Part shown: in pieces, positions 18,901 through 27,062 of the stretch
Numbering within the stretch: the stretch's first letter is position 1
Layout of the letters: each line of letters begins with the position of its first letter
Assembly (NCBI GenBank): GCA_964585545.1
Contig: CAZPDT010000009.1
Span: 61,457 to 125,456, forward strand
Length of the DNA: 64,000 nt
Direction of reading: 5' to 3'
DNA from: Brumimicrobium sp964585545
GTDB lineage: Bacteria > Bacteroidota > Bacteroidia > Flavobacteriales_D > Crocinitomicaceae
Notes under the pieces: generated by a model
Database searches by the model: none
The model's input: the letters and a program-made list of their open reading frames with translations, nothing else
What the model was told of the DNA's origin: nothing
Program-made: the position numbers and the translations under genes

Positions 18901-19091
18901 ACACTGTTTTCCACCTCTTCTGCTGATGCTCCAGGATATACTGTTTGAACCAGTACCACAGGAATATCAAACTTTGGCAGTAAGTTATAATTCAATTTGT
19001 TATAACTAATGAAACCAAATAGTATTAAACAAATGAAGATTACTGTAATCAGTAAGGGACGTTTTATCGAAACCTCTGTAATTGAAGCCAT
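15957..19091 (-). CDS. RND efflux transporter, inner-membrane pump
   Basis: This 1044-residue protein is the normal size for the HAE1/AcrB or metal/multidrug RND family. TM1 is at 12-32, large periplasmic loops follow TM1 and TM7, and there are twelve TM segments. The proton-relay Asp pair is present in TM4 (VVGILVDDSIVVLENIYRHM), and the second half shows LLGLVAKNAILIVDFVN. It drives proton-coupled export through the membrane-fusion protein and TolC-like protein encoded just upstream. The substrate is unknown. It is the last gene of a regulator-TolC-MFP-RND operon, with a gap of only 2 bp to the MFP gene. Confidence 0.92.
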   Translation of the reverse strand: MASITEVSIKRPLLITVIFICLILFGFISYNKLNYNLLPKFDIPVVLVQTVYPGASAEEVENSVTKHIEDAVSSIEGLKHINSSSRENVSIVTVELQQGVDPEKAQLDAERKIRQIINLLPDFIDEPIVSRFSLDDLPIVKLTATSDLSSTDMYDLIDLKVKPILTNVPGVAQINLVGGTEREIEVKLDNEKLSAYNISAVLVQGLIARAGMSFPAGKIESDKAQYTLRLDAKLTDLSTLKDLIIRQNPDGSRILLSDIATILDGQEEASTLNRINGQPGIGIEILKQTDANTVSVAEGIKEKLENLKTRYKDIDFNYVIASDQSIFTLAAADGVMTDLFLAVLIVAAVMVFFLHSVRSSLFVLVAIPSALIPTFVLMWAFGFSLNLMTLMAMSMVVGILVDDSIVVLENIYRHMEMGKHKRIAALEGRNEIGFTSLSITLVDVVVFVPLALSSGLIGNILRQFSLVVVFSTLLSLIVAFTITPLLASRWGRIEQLTKNTLWSRINRWFESIIDAIRDLYVVSLKWTLRHQWITAGIITTLFVLTVILLPLKGFISPTFMQPADRGELSLQIDLSPENTLSETNQTVEKIESMLLRNPDVVKVFSNVGTQTGEAATNAAANSNLAEITVTLVDKNERDYSVEEFSQRVRDSLQSYAGLKLVIAATGLVGNDVPIQVVAQGTEMDSVKKAAAILFDIVKEVPGTDFVRYSTKAPKKDIAIDIDRVKASMYGLSVSEIGSSVQLAFQGNDKTRFKDRGEEYNINIMLDKADQNTISDVRNLTLQNQQGSTVFLKDVASIYEVEGQSVRERTDRMSSMKVYAATVNRSLGDIVADIEDRLEKADFPLGTDVHFLGAAENMKESMSSLLMSLGIGILLIYFVMVGLYESVLSPFVVLFSIPVSFVGAFLALALTMNQLSIFAMLGLIMLLGLVAKNAILIVDFVNKEIDGGKPVFDALIEAGKDRLRPIMMTTLAMVFGMLPIALATGDGAEVKNGMAWVILGGLTSSMILTVFLVPGVFLMFQNIKNFFRKGGKKKIVIEEQKEIDS

Positions 19092-19093
19092 AA

Positions 19094-20161
19094 TTATTTA
19101 CTTTCTTTTGCTTGGATTAAACTATTGTCTACAATGTTGATTTGGCCATCTATTACCACCTTTTCATTCGCTTTCAGTCCTTCGACAACCTCAATGTACT
19201 GCCCGTTCTCGCGACCAACATGGATAGTTCTCCTTTCGGCTCTATCTCCATTCTGTACAAATACATACGCATCTTTTATTCCGCCAACCAATGCTTTTTT
19301 CGGTACTTGAAGTACTTCTTGATCGGATTCGATGTTAAACGCGACATTCACGTAAGTTCCTGTTCTTAAATCAGGATACTTTTTATTATTGACCCACACC
19401 TCAACTTTATAGTTGTAATTATTGTCTGCATTTGGTGCAATATAGCTCACCTTTCCTTTGAATACTTTAGTCGACATCATTGCTGTGGTAATTGTTGCGG
19501 TATCCCCGTTATCAATAAATCGCACTTCACTTTGGTTCAGAAAAACATAAATTTTCAGCAAATCTGTTGCAACAACGGTGGCAATTGGTGTGCCCACTGA
19601 AACAAATTCCCCCTTGATATTATTTTTACTGGTTATTGTACCTGTTAATGGAGACTTAATATATGAGTCATCAATTTGCTGCTTTAATTGCTTCAAATCT
19701 AAAAGCCTAGATTCATAAGCGTATTTGGAATCTAAATATTGCGATTCAGAAAGCGCATTCCCCTCAAACAAGTCTTTATTCCTTTCATAATCTCGTTTTA
19801 ACTTATTTACGGTTAATTGAAGACTTTCCTTTTGGACGTCCAATAGCTTCGTATCTATTTTCCCAATCACTTGACCTTTAGAAACCTTCGTCCCTAATTC
19901 TATAGAAAGCGACACTATTTTTCCAGAAGCACTGGGTGCTACATTTGCAACCTCATTGGGTTCTACTATTGCTGAGTGACTAATGTTTGTGTTTAGCGGC
20001 AACATCTTTACAGATGCAACCCGTACAGTAACAGGAATATGAGAGCGGTCTACAACTTCTTTATTTTCCTCTATAATCTTCTTGTTTGCGCTTAACTTAA
20101 TTATAATAAGTACAACTGCAACAACGGTGATAACGATTGCTATTATTCCTCTTTTTTTCAT
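19094..20161 (-). CDS. RND efflux periplasmic adaptor (membrane fusion protein)
   Basis: The 355-residue protein has an N-terminal membrane anchor (residues 5-25), then a lipoyl/barrel-sandwich half (VAPSASGKIVSLSIELGTKV, KGQVIGKID), a short alpha-hairpin (about 105-160), the second lipoyl half (YIKSPLTGTITSKNNIKGEF), and beta-barrel and membrane-proximal domains. This is the standard HlyD/AcrA layout. It bridges the inner-membrane pump and the outer-membrane channel. It overlaps the TolC-like gene by 4 bp, indicating translational coupling. No lipobox is present, so it is anchored by its TM helix. Confidence 0.9.
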   Translation of the reverse strand: MKKRGIIAIVITVVAVVLIIIKLSANKKIIEENKEVVDRSHIPVTVRVASVKMLPLNTNISHSAIVEPNEVANVAPSASGKIVSLSIELGTKVSKGQVIGKIDTKLLDVQKESLQLTVNKLKRDYERNKDLFEGNALSESQYLDSKYAYESRLLDLKQLKQQIDDSYIKSPLTGTITSKNNIKGEFVSVGTPIATVVATDLLKIYVFLNQSEVRFIDNGDTATITTAMMSTKVFKGKVSYIAPNADNNYNYKVEVWVNNKKYPDLRTGTYVNVAFNIESDQEVLQVPKKALVGGIKDAYVFVQNGDRAERRTIHVGRENGQYIEVVEGLKANEKVVIDGQINIVDNSLIQAKESK

Positions 20162-21501
20162 TCTTTAATTTGTAAATAGTTTGATAAATTACCTCTTGAT
20201 TTCTCGAAGTCTAACCGTGAAGACAACATGTTTACTAATGATGTTAAATAGTTCGACTGGGCTTCCTTATAACTGTAATCTGCATTTAGGAAATCGGATA
20301 ACGAAGCCGCTCCTTTTTGATAGGATAGATTGGTTGTTTCGTAAACTTCTTGTGCCAATTCCATATTCATTAAATCAATCTTATAGCTTGTGTGTGCTTC
20401 AATTAACTGTGCTTGAGAATTCATGGACTCGACTTTATAATTTTCTTCTTGCATCTTTGTTTGTGCCTTTAAGTTCTCCAACTGAATCCTTTGTTTGTTG
20501 TATTTGGTATTTATTTTCAAACCATTGAAAATAGGAATGGTCAGTTTCAATCCAATTGTAGAAAAGTCATAAAATTTATCCCATGATTTTCTAAATGTTT
20601 TACTGTATGAGTTTACCCCATACCTCGCATAAGCACTAAGCGTTGGATAGTACGAATTCTTAAACACCTCTGTTTGTAACGATTGTAATTCAATATTGGT
20701 TTGATTGATTTTATAATCTAAACGATTGGTAATGTCTATAGCTGTTTCTTCTGGAAGTTCAGTTGTTTTAATTGAAGATATATCTTCTTTGATTTCTAAA
20801 TCTGCATCCAAAGGCATTCCAATTACAACTTTTAATCGGTTTATTACCATATCTTTTGATGTTTGAGCAAGGCTTAATTTTGAACTGATATTGTTGTAAG
20901 CTACTTTTATTCGATTATAATCAATTTCCTGAATTACTCCTTTTTCCAATCTTAATTTCATTATTCTGTCCAGTTCCTCATATTGCTTCTGATTGTCTTT
21001 CAGTAACTCAATTTGCTGATTCACAGTCAGTACTTGGTAGTATGCCATGGCAATGTTATACATCAAATCTTCTGTGATTTTTGAAGATTTTAAAATGGAC
21101 AATCTTTCATAAGTTTTCATTCCTCCCATTCCAACAATCGCTGCTTGATCATAGAGTTTTTGTTCCAGTTGTACCGTTGCACTATTTCCATAAGGTTGCC
21201 CCATTTTCACCTCTAAATCTTCAGCTCCAGGCCCAAACCCAAAGTCCGATGCGGGAATAATCGTTGTTGGAAGTTTAACATTATAATCAATTCCACCGCT
21301 TATATTAATCGTGGGCAAATACGGTTGATACACTTCCCTTTTGTTGTAGGTAATCATCTCTATCTCATTATTAGACAAAATGGTACTGGGAGAGTTTTCC
21401 AATCCATAATTCAGGCAATCTTTCAAGCTCATTTCACCGTTTTGGGCATAAAACAAACCCGTTGTTAACAATGAAACCATGAATAAAATAGTTGTTCTCA
21501 T
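20158..21501 (-). CDS. TolC-family outer-membrane efflux protein
   Basis: The 447-residue protein has a signal peptide (ends near LFYAQ), followed by two tandem outer-membrane-efflux repeats. These are long amphipathic helices with typical NRLKVVIGMPLD, and near the C-terminus YQKGAASLSDFLNADYSYK, in each half before the beta strands. It forms a trimeric channel in the outer membrane and tunnel in the periplasm for the RND pump. It follows the regulator gene by 5 bp and overlaps the MFP gene, so the four genes form one transcript. Confidence 0.9.
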   Translation of the reverse strand: MRTTILFMVSLLTTGLFYAQNGEMSLKDCLNYGLENSPSTILSNNEIEMITYNKREVYQPYLPTINISGGIDYNVKLPTTIIPASDFGFGPGAEDLEVKMGQPYGNSATVQLEQKLYDQAAIVGMGGMKTYERLSILKSSKITEDLMYNIAMAYYQVLTVNQQIELLKDNQKQYEELDRIMKLRLEKGVIQEIDYNRIKVAYNNISSKLSLAQTSKDMVINRLKVVIGMPLDADLEIKEDISSIKTTELPEETAIDITNRLDYKINQTNIELQSLQTEVFKNSYYPTLSAYARYGVNSYSKTFRKSWDKFYDFSTIGLKLTIPIFNGLKINTKYNKQRIQLENLKAQTKMQEENYKVESMNSQAQLIEAHTSYKIDLMNMELAQEVYETTNLSYQKGAASLSDFLNADYSYKEAQSNYLTSLVNMLSSRLDFEKSRGNLSNYLQIKE

Positions 21502-21506
21502 TTAAA

Positions 21507-21998
21507 TTATTTTAAATTTTTATCTTGCTGCCACCTTTCATAAATCGCCGATATCTCGATTTGAGCATATTTCATAAAACTCACAAGTTCATCTAGAGCA
21601 GTATTGAACTCTTTTGTGTCATCAGACCTAACTTCCCGAACTTTATCTAATAACTCTGTGAAAATGATGAGAAAGTTAAAACTCTCTACAAAAGAATCTT
21701 TCCAAGTTTCAATTTTTGAACGGAAATAACGCTTTCTATCATGTGTTTTTCTCACATATTCAATCCTTTTTGTGGAAAGCAGAAAATTGAGTCCATTGCT
21801 GGTTGCACTCTTGCTTAAATTCAAGATTTCTCTGATTTTATCAAAGGTCAATTCTACCTTATCAGAAACCAATAATAAAGCGGCAATTCGTGCAGAAGAA
21901 GGCTTCATTCCTTGCTCACTGAAGAAAACACCTATTTCCTCAATAAGCTTCATTTTCTTTTCGGAAAGCTGCTCAATATTTTCTTGTTTTCTTTTCAC
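21507..21998 (-). CDS. GbsR/MarR-type transcriptional regulator of the efflux operon
   Basis: The 163-residue protein has a winged-helix domain typical of the GbsR branch of MarR regulators: SSARIAALLLVSDKVELTFD, REILNLSKSATSNGLNFLLS (recognition helix) and RIEYVRKTHDRKRYF (wing). The first possible start is a GTG at 21998, but a good -7 box ends only five bases upstream of it, so the ATG at 21953 (residue 16, MKLIEEIGVFF) may be the true start. It heads the RND operon and very likely represses it through the dyad at 22022-22064. Confidence 0.85.
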   Translation of the reverse strand: MKRKQENIEQLSEKKMKLIEEIGVFFSEQGMKPSSARIAALLLVSDKVELTFDKIREILNLSKSATSNGLNFLLSTKRIEYVRKTHDRKRYFRSKIETWKDSFVESFNFLIIFTELLDKVREVRSDDTKEFNTALDELVSFMKYAQIEISAIYERWQQDKNLK

Positions 21999-22003
21999 GG
22001 GGG

Positions 22004-22011
22004 CAAAAATA
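22004..22011 (-). promoter_or_regulatory. -7 box of the efflux operon
   Basis: On the minus strand TATTTTTG matches TAnnTTTG. It lies just downstream of the operator dyad, so a bound regulator would cover the -33 region. Confidence 0.5.
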
Positions 22012-22021
22012 CAAATAATTT

Positions 22022-22064
22022 TACTTAGTTTTCTTATTTAAGAACTAAAAAAACTAAGTAAATT
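22022..22064 (-). promoter_or_regulatory. operator dyad of the efflux regulator
   Basis: TTTACTTAGTTTT (22022-22034) and AAAACTAAGTAAA (22052-22064) are perfect 13-bp inverted repeats. A second dyad overlaps it: TTAGTT..TCTTA (from 22027) with TAAGAACTAA (ending 22050). Its place over the -33 region of the regulator operon argues for autorepression. Confidence 0.65.
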
Positions 22065-22224
22065 TAATTCAAGAAAAACAATTGTCTTGATTGCGGTATT
22101 GTCTTTTCATCACGGCAACCTATAAATAGTTGGGGTTTGTTCATAAAATGGAAATTTATCCTTCATTTTTTATACCTTTACACAATTGAAAAACATCTAA
22201 AAAAAAGAAGCAATTCAAATCCCT

Positions 22225-23667
22225 ATGGAAAAGATTCAAAATTATATCAACGGTCAATTTGTGGCTCCAAAAGAAGGAAAGTACTTTAATAACATTGATC
22301 CTTCAACAGGTACTGTATATTCACAAATCCCTGATTCACAAAAAGAAGATGTTGAAGAAGCCGTTAAATTTGCACAGCAAGCTTTTCCAAGTTGGTCGGG
22401 CTTAAGTGACGAGGAACGGGGCGATTGGTTAATGAAGTTATCAGATGGTATTGCCCAAAGAATGGATGAATTTGTAAAGGCAGAAAGTCGTGACAATGGA
22501 AAACCCATTAATCTGGCAAGTAAGATTGACATTCCCCGGGCCGTATCTAATTTTAAGTTTTACGCTACAGGCATTCAACATTTTGAATCTAATGCACACC
22601 ACACTGTAGGTTCTGGAATTAATTATACATTAAAAAAGCCGTTGGGTGTAGTGGGATGTATTTCCCCTTGGAACCTTCCCTTGTATTTATTTTCTTGGAA
22701 GATTGCTCCTGCTTTAGCAACAGGCAATTGCGTGGTTGCAAAACCTTCTGAGGTGACTCCCTATACGGCCTATTTGCTTGGAAAGGTATTGGATGATATT
22801 CATTTTCCAAAGGGGGTATTAAATATTGTTCATGGGTATGGAAATAATGCAGGAGATGCTATTGTACGGCATCCTTCTGTTAAAGCTATTTCTTTCACTG
22901 GCGGCACTCAAACAGGAAAAATAATTTCGTCCATAGCGGGTCCAATGTTTAAGAAGATATCTTTAGAATTGGGCGGGAAAAATCCCAACATTATTTTTGA
23001 TGACTGTGATTTTGAGAAGATGGTATCAACAACAATTCATTCTAGCTTTTCTAATCAAGGGGAGATTTGTTTATGTGGTTCGCGTATATTCGTACAGAAA
23101 GGAATATACGAAAAGTTCAAATCAGCATTTATTGAAAAAACCAAAACACTAAAAGTTTCTTATCCGAAGGATCCAAAAGCCAATTTAGGAGCAATCGTTT
23201 CCCAGCCTCACATGGAAAAGATATTGCATTATATCGATTTGGCTCAAGAGGAAGGAGGGAAAATTCTTACTGGAGGAAATCAAGTAAAATTAGATGCTCC
23301 ACATGAAAATGGATATTATATTGAACCGACTATTATCGAAGGATTGCCATATAATTGTAGAACCAATCAAGAAGAGATATTTGGTCCTGTTGTTACCATC
23401 ATGCCTTTCGAGACAGAGGAAGAAGTTTTAAAAATGGCCAATTCTGTTGTTTATGGTTTATCCGCAACGATTTGGACCAATGATTTACAACGTGCACATC
23501 GTGTTGCCAATGAAGTAGAAGCAGGAATCGTTTGGATCAATTCATGGTTGGTTAGAGACTTGCGTACCCCTTTTGGTGGTGTTAAAGCCTCTGGCATTGG
23601 CCGGGAAGGAGGTTGGGAAGCAATGAATTTCTTTACAGAACCCAAAAACGTTTTTGTTAAATATTAG
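22225..23667 (+). CDS. NAD-dependent aldehyde dehydrogenase
   Basis: At 480 residues this is the full length for the aldehyde dehydrogenase superfamily. The nucleotide-binding part includes GCISPWNLPLYLFSWKIAPA and SFTGGTQTGK. The general base Glu is in LELGGKNP, and the catalytic Cys is in NQGEICLCGSR (the first Cys at the usual place). EEIFGPVVTIMPF and FGGVKASGIGREGG close the active site. It resembles the 2-hydroxymuconic-semialdehyde/betaine-aldehyde branch, but the substrate cannot be assigned. It is monocistronic, followed by repeats. No signal peptide is present, so it should be cytosolic. Confidence 0.9.
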   Translation: MEKIQNYINGQFVAPKEGKYFNNIDPSTGTVYSQIPDSQKEDVEEAVKFAQQAFPSWSGLSDEERGDWLMKLSDGIAQRMDEFVKAESRDNGKPINLASKIDIPRAVSNFKFYATGIQHFESNAHHTVGSGINYTLKKPLGVVGCISPWNLPLYLFSWKIAPALATGNCVVAKPSEVTPYTAYLLGKVLDDIHFPKGVLNIVHGYGNNAGDAIVRHPSVKAISFTGGTQTGKIISSIAGPMFKKISLELGGKNPNIIFDDCDFEKMVSTTIHSSFSNQGEICLCGSRIFVQKGIYEKFKSAFIEKTKTLKVSYPKDPKANLGAIVSQPHMEKILHYIDLAQEEGGKILTGGNQVKLDAPHENGYYIEPTIIEGLPYNCRTNQEEIFGPVVTIMPFETEEEVLKMANSVVYGLSATIWTNDLQRAHRVANEVEAGIVWINSWLVRDLRTPFGGVKASGIGREGGWEAMNFFTEPKNVFVKY

Positions 23668-23670
23668 AGA

Positions 23671-23770
23671 GTTAATCAATTACGAATGGGGGAATTAAGA
23701 ATTACGAATTGTTGAATTACGAATGGGTCAATTGAGAGTTACGAATTAGAGAATTGATCAATTATGAATG
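23671..23770. repeat. AATTACGAAT repeat run
   Basis: About 100 bp with at least six imperfect copies of GAATTACGAAT or GAATTAGAGAATT between two convergent genes. It is the longest of the four runs in this window. Confidence 0.7.
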
Positions 23771-23810
23771 CTGTAAACCCAAAGAGCAATCCCCGCTTCT
23801 GTTCTCATTT

Positions 23811-25646
23811 TCACGCTGTAAAGCTTCCTCTTAATTTTTTCCAGAACCGCAACATGAGAATAGAAAACAATATAGCTACACCGAGAAAGATAACTCCTTT
23901 TATATATTCTCCATAAAGGAATTTACCGATTGCAAATAAACTACCATAAATCGCAATTGTTCCTGTTATTGTAGCCATGATACCTGTAGGAACTGTCCAT
24001 TCTGCATTTGAAGAAACAATGGTCTTCTTTTCAATTTCAGCTTGTTTTATTATCTTTTTCCAACCTGGTCCACCTGGCTGTGTTTTTTTATAAAAACCAA
24101 ATAACGTTTCATTGTTTTCCTTCGGTGTTATAAAAGTTACAATTATCCACAAGATTGTAGTTGTACAAACCAAAATCGGGTACTGTAACCAATGTGGAAA
24201 AACCCCTCCCTGAAAAGAACCATTTTCTATTGGTATTCCAAACAGCCATTCTCCAACAGGAGTAAAGCTAAACAACACCGAAATTACACCCGAAACAAAC
24301 ATGGCTGAGATTTCACTCCACGCATTGATTCTCCACCAAAACCAGCGCAAAATAAAAACCAGACCCGTACCAGCACCGAACATGATAATAATATCAAAAA
24401 TTTGTTTGGCATTGGTCAACATCAAAGCAATTAATGTACTCACAATCATGAGTCCTACTGTAGATAATCTTCCAACACGAACCAATTCTTTTTCACTTGC
24501 TTTTTTATTGATGTGTTGCTTATAGAAGTCATTTACAATATAAGAAGAGCCCCAATTCAAATGCGTGGAAATGGTTGAAATATAAGCTGCACCTAAAGAT
24601 GCAAGCATAAGTCCAATCAACCCAGCGGGAAGTAGCGTCAACATAGCAGAATAAGCCAAATCTTGTCCTAAATTTCCCGCCTCCACATTGGGGAAAGCTG
24701 ATTGAATACTTGCTATATCAGGAAAAACGACCAATGATGCTAGGGCAACGATAATCCAAGGCCAAGGACGCAAAACATAATGCATGACATTGAAAAAAAA
24801 AGTTGCACCAACAGCATGATTTTCATTTTTTGCGGCCAACATTCTCTGTGCAATATATCCTCCTCCCCCAGGTTCTGCCCCAGGATACCATGAGCTCCAC
24901 CACTGCACTGCAAGCGGAATAATCAAAATGCTTATCAGTTTATCTTTATCACTCCAACTGGGCAAGAGATCAATTTTATCCTTAACATTATTGTGTGTAA
25001 TAAGTTCCGCGAAACCCCCGACTTCTGGTAGATTCACCAAATAATATGCTGCGGCAATGGTTCCGCCCATAGCGACAAAAAATAAAATAAAGTCTGTGTA
25101 AACCACTCCTTTAAATCCACCGACAGCACTAAATAAAACAGTAATTGTTCCTGCTACAAGAACAATTTCCAGTGAAGAAACCCCTAACATCACCTGCCCT
25201 ATTTTTATTGCTGCTAAGGTGACTCCCGACATGGCCAAAACATTAAAAGCAATGCCTAAATAAAGCGAACGAAATCCCCGTAAAAATTTTGATGGTTTCC
25301 CTCCATAACGCAGTTTGTAAAACTCCATATCTGTTTTTACATTGGATCTGCGCCATAATTTTGCATAAACAAAAACTGTCAATAGCCCTGTTAAAAGAAA
25401 TGCCCACCAAACCCAATTTCCTGAAACACCTTCGTTTCTAACAATATCTGTAACAAGGTTTGGTGTATCGGTAGAAAAGGTTGTAGCCACCATAGAAAAG
25501 CCCAACAACCACCAAGGCATATTTCTACCAGATAAGAAAAATTGCGTTGTATTTTTTCCAGATTTTTTAGAAACTATAAGACCTGTTGCTAGAACGGCAA
25601 CAAAAAATATGATAATGATGACATAGTCTAGCGTTGATAGTACCAT
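23811..25646 (-). CDS. sodium:solute symporter (SSS family)
   Basis: This 611-residue protein has about 13-14 TM helices. The SSS signature is seen in the N-terminal part (TTFSTDTPNLVTDIVRNEG, FAYAKLWRRSN-type loop) and in GGFKGVVYTDFILFFVAMGG. SSS proteins use a Na+ gradient to import sugars, amino acids, nucleosides or anions. The substrate is unknown here. A 40-residue membrane peptide gene lies 19 bp upstream in the same direction and probably shares the transcript. No sugar-catabolic genes are adjacent that would hint at the substrate. Confidence 0.88.
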   Translation of the reverse strand: MVLSTLDYVIIIIFFVAVLATGLIVSKKSGKNTTQFFLSGRNMPWWLLGFSMVATTFSTDTPNLVTDIVRNEGVSGNWVWWAFLLTGLLTVFVYAKLWRRSNVKTDMEFYKLRYGGKPSKFLRGFRSLYLGIAFNVLAMSGVTLAAIKIGQVMLGVSSLEIVLVAGTITVLFSAVGGFKGVVYTDFILFFVAMGGTIAAAYYLVNLPEVGGFAELITHNNVKDKIDLLPSWSDKDKLISILIIPLAVQWWSSWYPGAEPGGGGYIAQRMLAAKNENHAVGATFFFNVMHYVLRPWPWIIVALASLVVFPDIASIQSAFPNVEAGNLGQDLAYSAMLTLLPAGLIGLMLASLGAAYISTISTHLNWGSSYIVNDFYKQHINKKASEKELVRVGRLSTVGLMIVSTLIALMLTNAKQIFDIIIMFGAGTGLVFILRWFWWRINAWSEISAMFVSGVISVLFSFTPVGEWLFGIPIENGSFQGGVFPHWLQYPILVCTTTILWIIVTFITPKENNETLFGFYKKTQPGGPGWKKIIKQAEIEKKTIVSSNAEWTVPTGIMATITGTIAIYGSLFAIGKFLYGEYIKGVIFLGVAILFSILMLRFWKKLRGSFTA

Positions 25647-25665
25647 AAAATAGAATCAGCTCAAT

Positions 25666-25788
25666 TTATTTTTTACGGTTTTTCTTGTTTTTTTTTCGCA
25701 TTGTTACAATAGCGTATGTTAAAATGGCCAAACCAATCACACTAATTAAAATCATAAATCCGAGCAACATGCTTTGAGAAGAATCCAT
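25666..25788 (-). CDS. 40-residue single-pass membrane peptide upstream of the SSS gene
   Basis: A short frame, ATG at 25788 to TAA at 25666, encodes 40 residues: MDSSQSMLLGFMILISV (N-terminal), one TM helix of about 22 residues, then an abrupt basic tail MRKKNKKNRKK. The composition fits a small TM protein with its C-terminus in the cytoplasm (positive-inside). It is 19 bp before the symporter start in the same direction, so co-expression is likely. It could be a small subunit or a regulator of the symporter. I know no named family, and a chance frame cannot be fully excluded, though the layout is persuasive. Confidence 0.6.
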   Translation of the reverse strand: MDSSQSMLLGFMILISVIGLAILTYAIVTMRKKNKKNRKK

Positions 25789-25829
25789 TTTATTGTTTTT
25801 TTAAACCGATTAATAACTATTCACCAAAT

Positions 25830-26540
25830 TTATTGATTTTCATCAGAATGTGTTTCTTCATTACTGATATTTTGTTTCTCAGACTTTGGGAAAAACACTT
25901 TTTGTTGAAACAGTACAATGATTACACCTACAGAAATTGCAGCATCTGATATGTTCCATATTGCCGAAAAGACTTGTGTTCCACCCACCCAAGGCATCCA
26001 GGAAGGCCACAAAACATTAAACTGGAACATATCCACTACATTCCCAAATAAAAATCCCCTGTGTCGTACTTCAACTTGCTCTGTAAAGCCATAATAGGAG
26101 CAATCCATCCAAAGTCCTGAATTGTGTACCTGATTGTACGAGACACAAGGATCAAAATAATCAGGGAAAATAAAATCGTAGAACATAGAGTCAAAAAGAT
26201 TGCCAGTTGCCCCCGCAAGGACCAATCCAGCAACGACGAGAAACACAACCGAGACCTCTTTCTTTTTAATCTGTTTAAAGACATAAAATAGTATAGCAAC
26301 AATAGCCACAACTCTAAAAAGAGACAGTAACAACTTGCCCCACATTCCTCCTCCAAGTGTAGTTCCAAAGGCCATACCTTGATTTTCAACGTAATTCAAT
26401 CGGAACCAATCTCCCAAAAGAGGAACGCTTGGATCATCGTAGCTAAAATGGGTTTTTACCCATATTTTTACAATTTGATCTGCAATTAGCACTAAAAACA
26501 CCACCCCAAAGATGATAAAATATCTTTTCTTCAACCCCAA
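25830..26540 (-). CDS. lspA: lipoprotein signal peptidase
   Basis: This is a type II signal peptidase of 236 residues, longer than the usual 160-170. The conserved N-terminal AspQ (DQIVKIWVK), ENQGMAFG, the catalytic Asp in GNLFD (about 117), and the later WNISDAAIS (Asp about 199) are present. The extra length is an insert at about 118-167 (SMFYDFIFPD to RGFLFGNVVDM), a form common in Bacteroidota. It cleaves prolipoproteins such as the several in this window. It is 14 bp downstream of the TraR/DksA gene and in the same operon. Confidence 0.92.
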   Translation of the reverse strand: MGLKKRYFIIFGVVFLVLIADQIVKIWVKTHFSYDDPSVPLLGDWFRLNYVENQGMAFGTTLGGGMWGKLLLSLFRVVAIVAILFYVFKQIKKKEVSVVFLVVAGLVLAGATGNLFDSMFYDFIFPDYFDPCVSYNQVHNSGLWMDCSYYGFTEQVEVRHRGFLFGNVVDMFQFNVLWPSWMPWVGGTQVFSAIWNISDAAISVGVIIVLFQQKVFFPKSEKQNISNEETHSDENQ

Positions 26541-26554
26541 TTGGCTTTTTGAGT

Positions 26555-26947
26555 TTATCGGTCTTGTTGATTCTTTGCCTCAATGCTTAATGTTGCATGT
26601 GGGACAAGTTTCAACCTTTCCTTATTAATTAATTTTCCAGTTATTCGACAAACTCCATAGGTTTTGTTTTCAATGCGAATAAGTGCGTTTTTAAGATTCT
26701 CAATGAATTTCTCCTGTCGCAATGCCAATTGAGCCATTTCTTCACGAGATAATGTATCGGAGCCATCTTCCATCATATTAAAGGAACGACCCGTATCATC
26801 TGTTCCATTATCATCTTTGTATGACAATGAATTTTTGAGGATGCGTAAATCTTCTTGAGACTCCGCCAATTTGTTTTCAATTATCTCCTTAAACTCCTGT
26901 AATTCTTTATCTGAGTATCTTGTTTTATCGTTTTTTTCTTTTGCCAT
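26555..26947 (-). CDS. TraR/DksA family regulator
   Basis: The 130-residue protein has an N-terminal coiled coil (about 10-75; the Asp/Thr tip is DDNGTDDTGRSFN) and a C-terminal zinc-finger region that keeps only one Cys: YGVCRITGKLINKERLKLVPHAT. This is the reduced form common in Bacteroidota. DksA-type proteins insert the coiled coil into the secondary channel of RNA polymerase. Loss of the Cys4 site suggests it is zinc-independent. It heads the pair with lspA (14-bp gap). Note that in many relatives ileS is next to this pair, but here ileS is about 9 kb away. Confidence 0.88.
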   Translation of the reverse strand: MAKEKNDKTRYSDKELQEFKEIIENKLAESQEDLRILKNSLSYKDDNGTDDTGRSFNMMEDGSDTLSREEMAQLALRQEKFIENLKNALIRIENKTYGVCRITGKLINKERLKLVPHATLSIEAKNQQDR

Positions 26948-27062
26948 TTTCGAAATAATTTGAATTTAAAAAATGAGAAGAACAAATATAGTCGAATTTA
27001 ATTTCTGTGCAAGGTTTTTTAGTAAAATCTCTCATTTTAAAAAATAAGCAAAACCCAATGCC

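Noticed and set aside
16027..18948. Long plus-strand frames inside the RND pump gene
   Set aside because: They are antisense shadows without domain features, explained by codon bias on the true strand.
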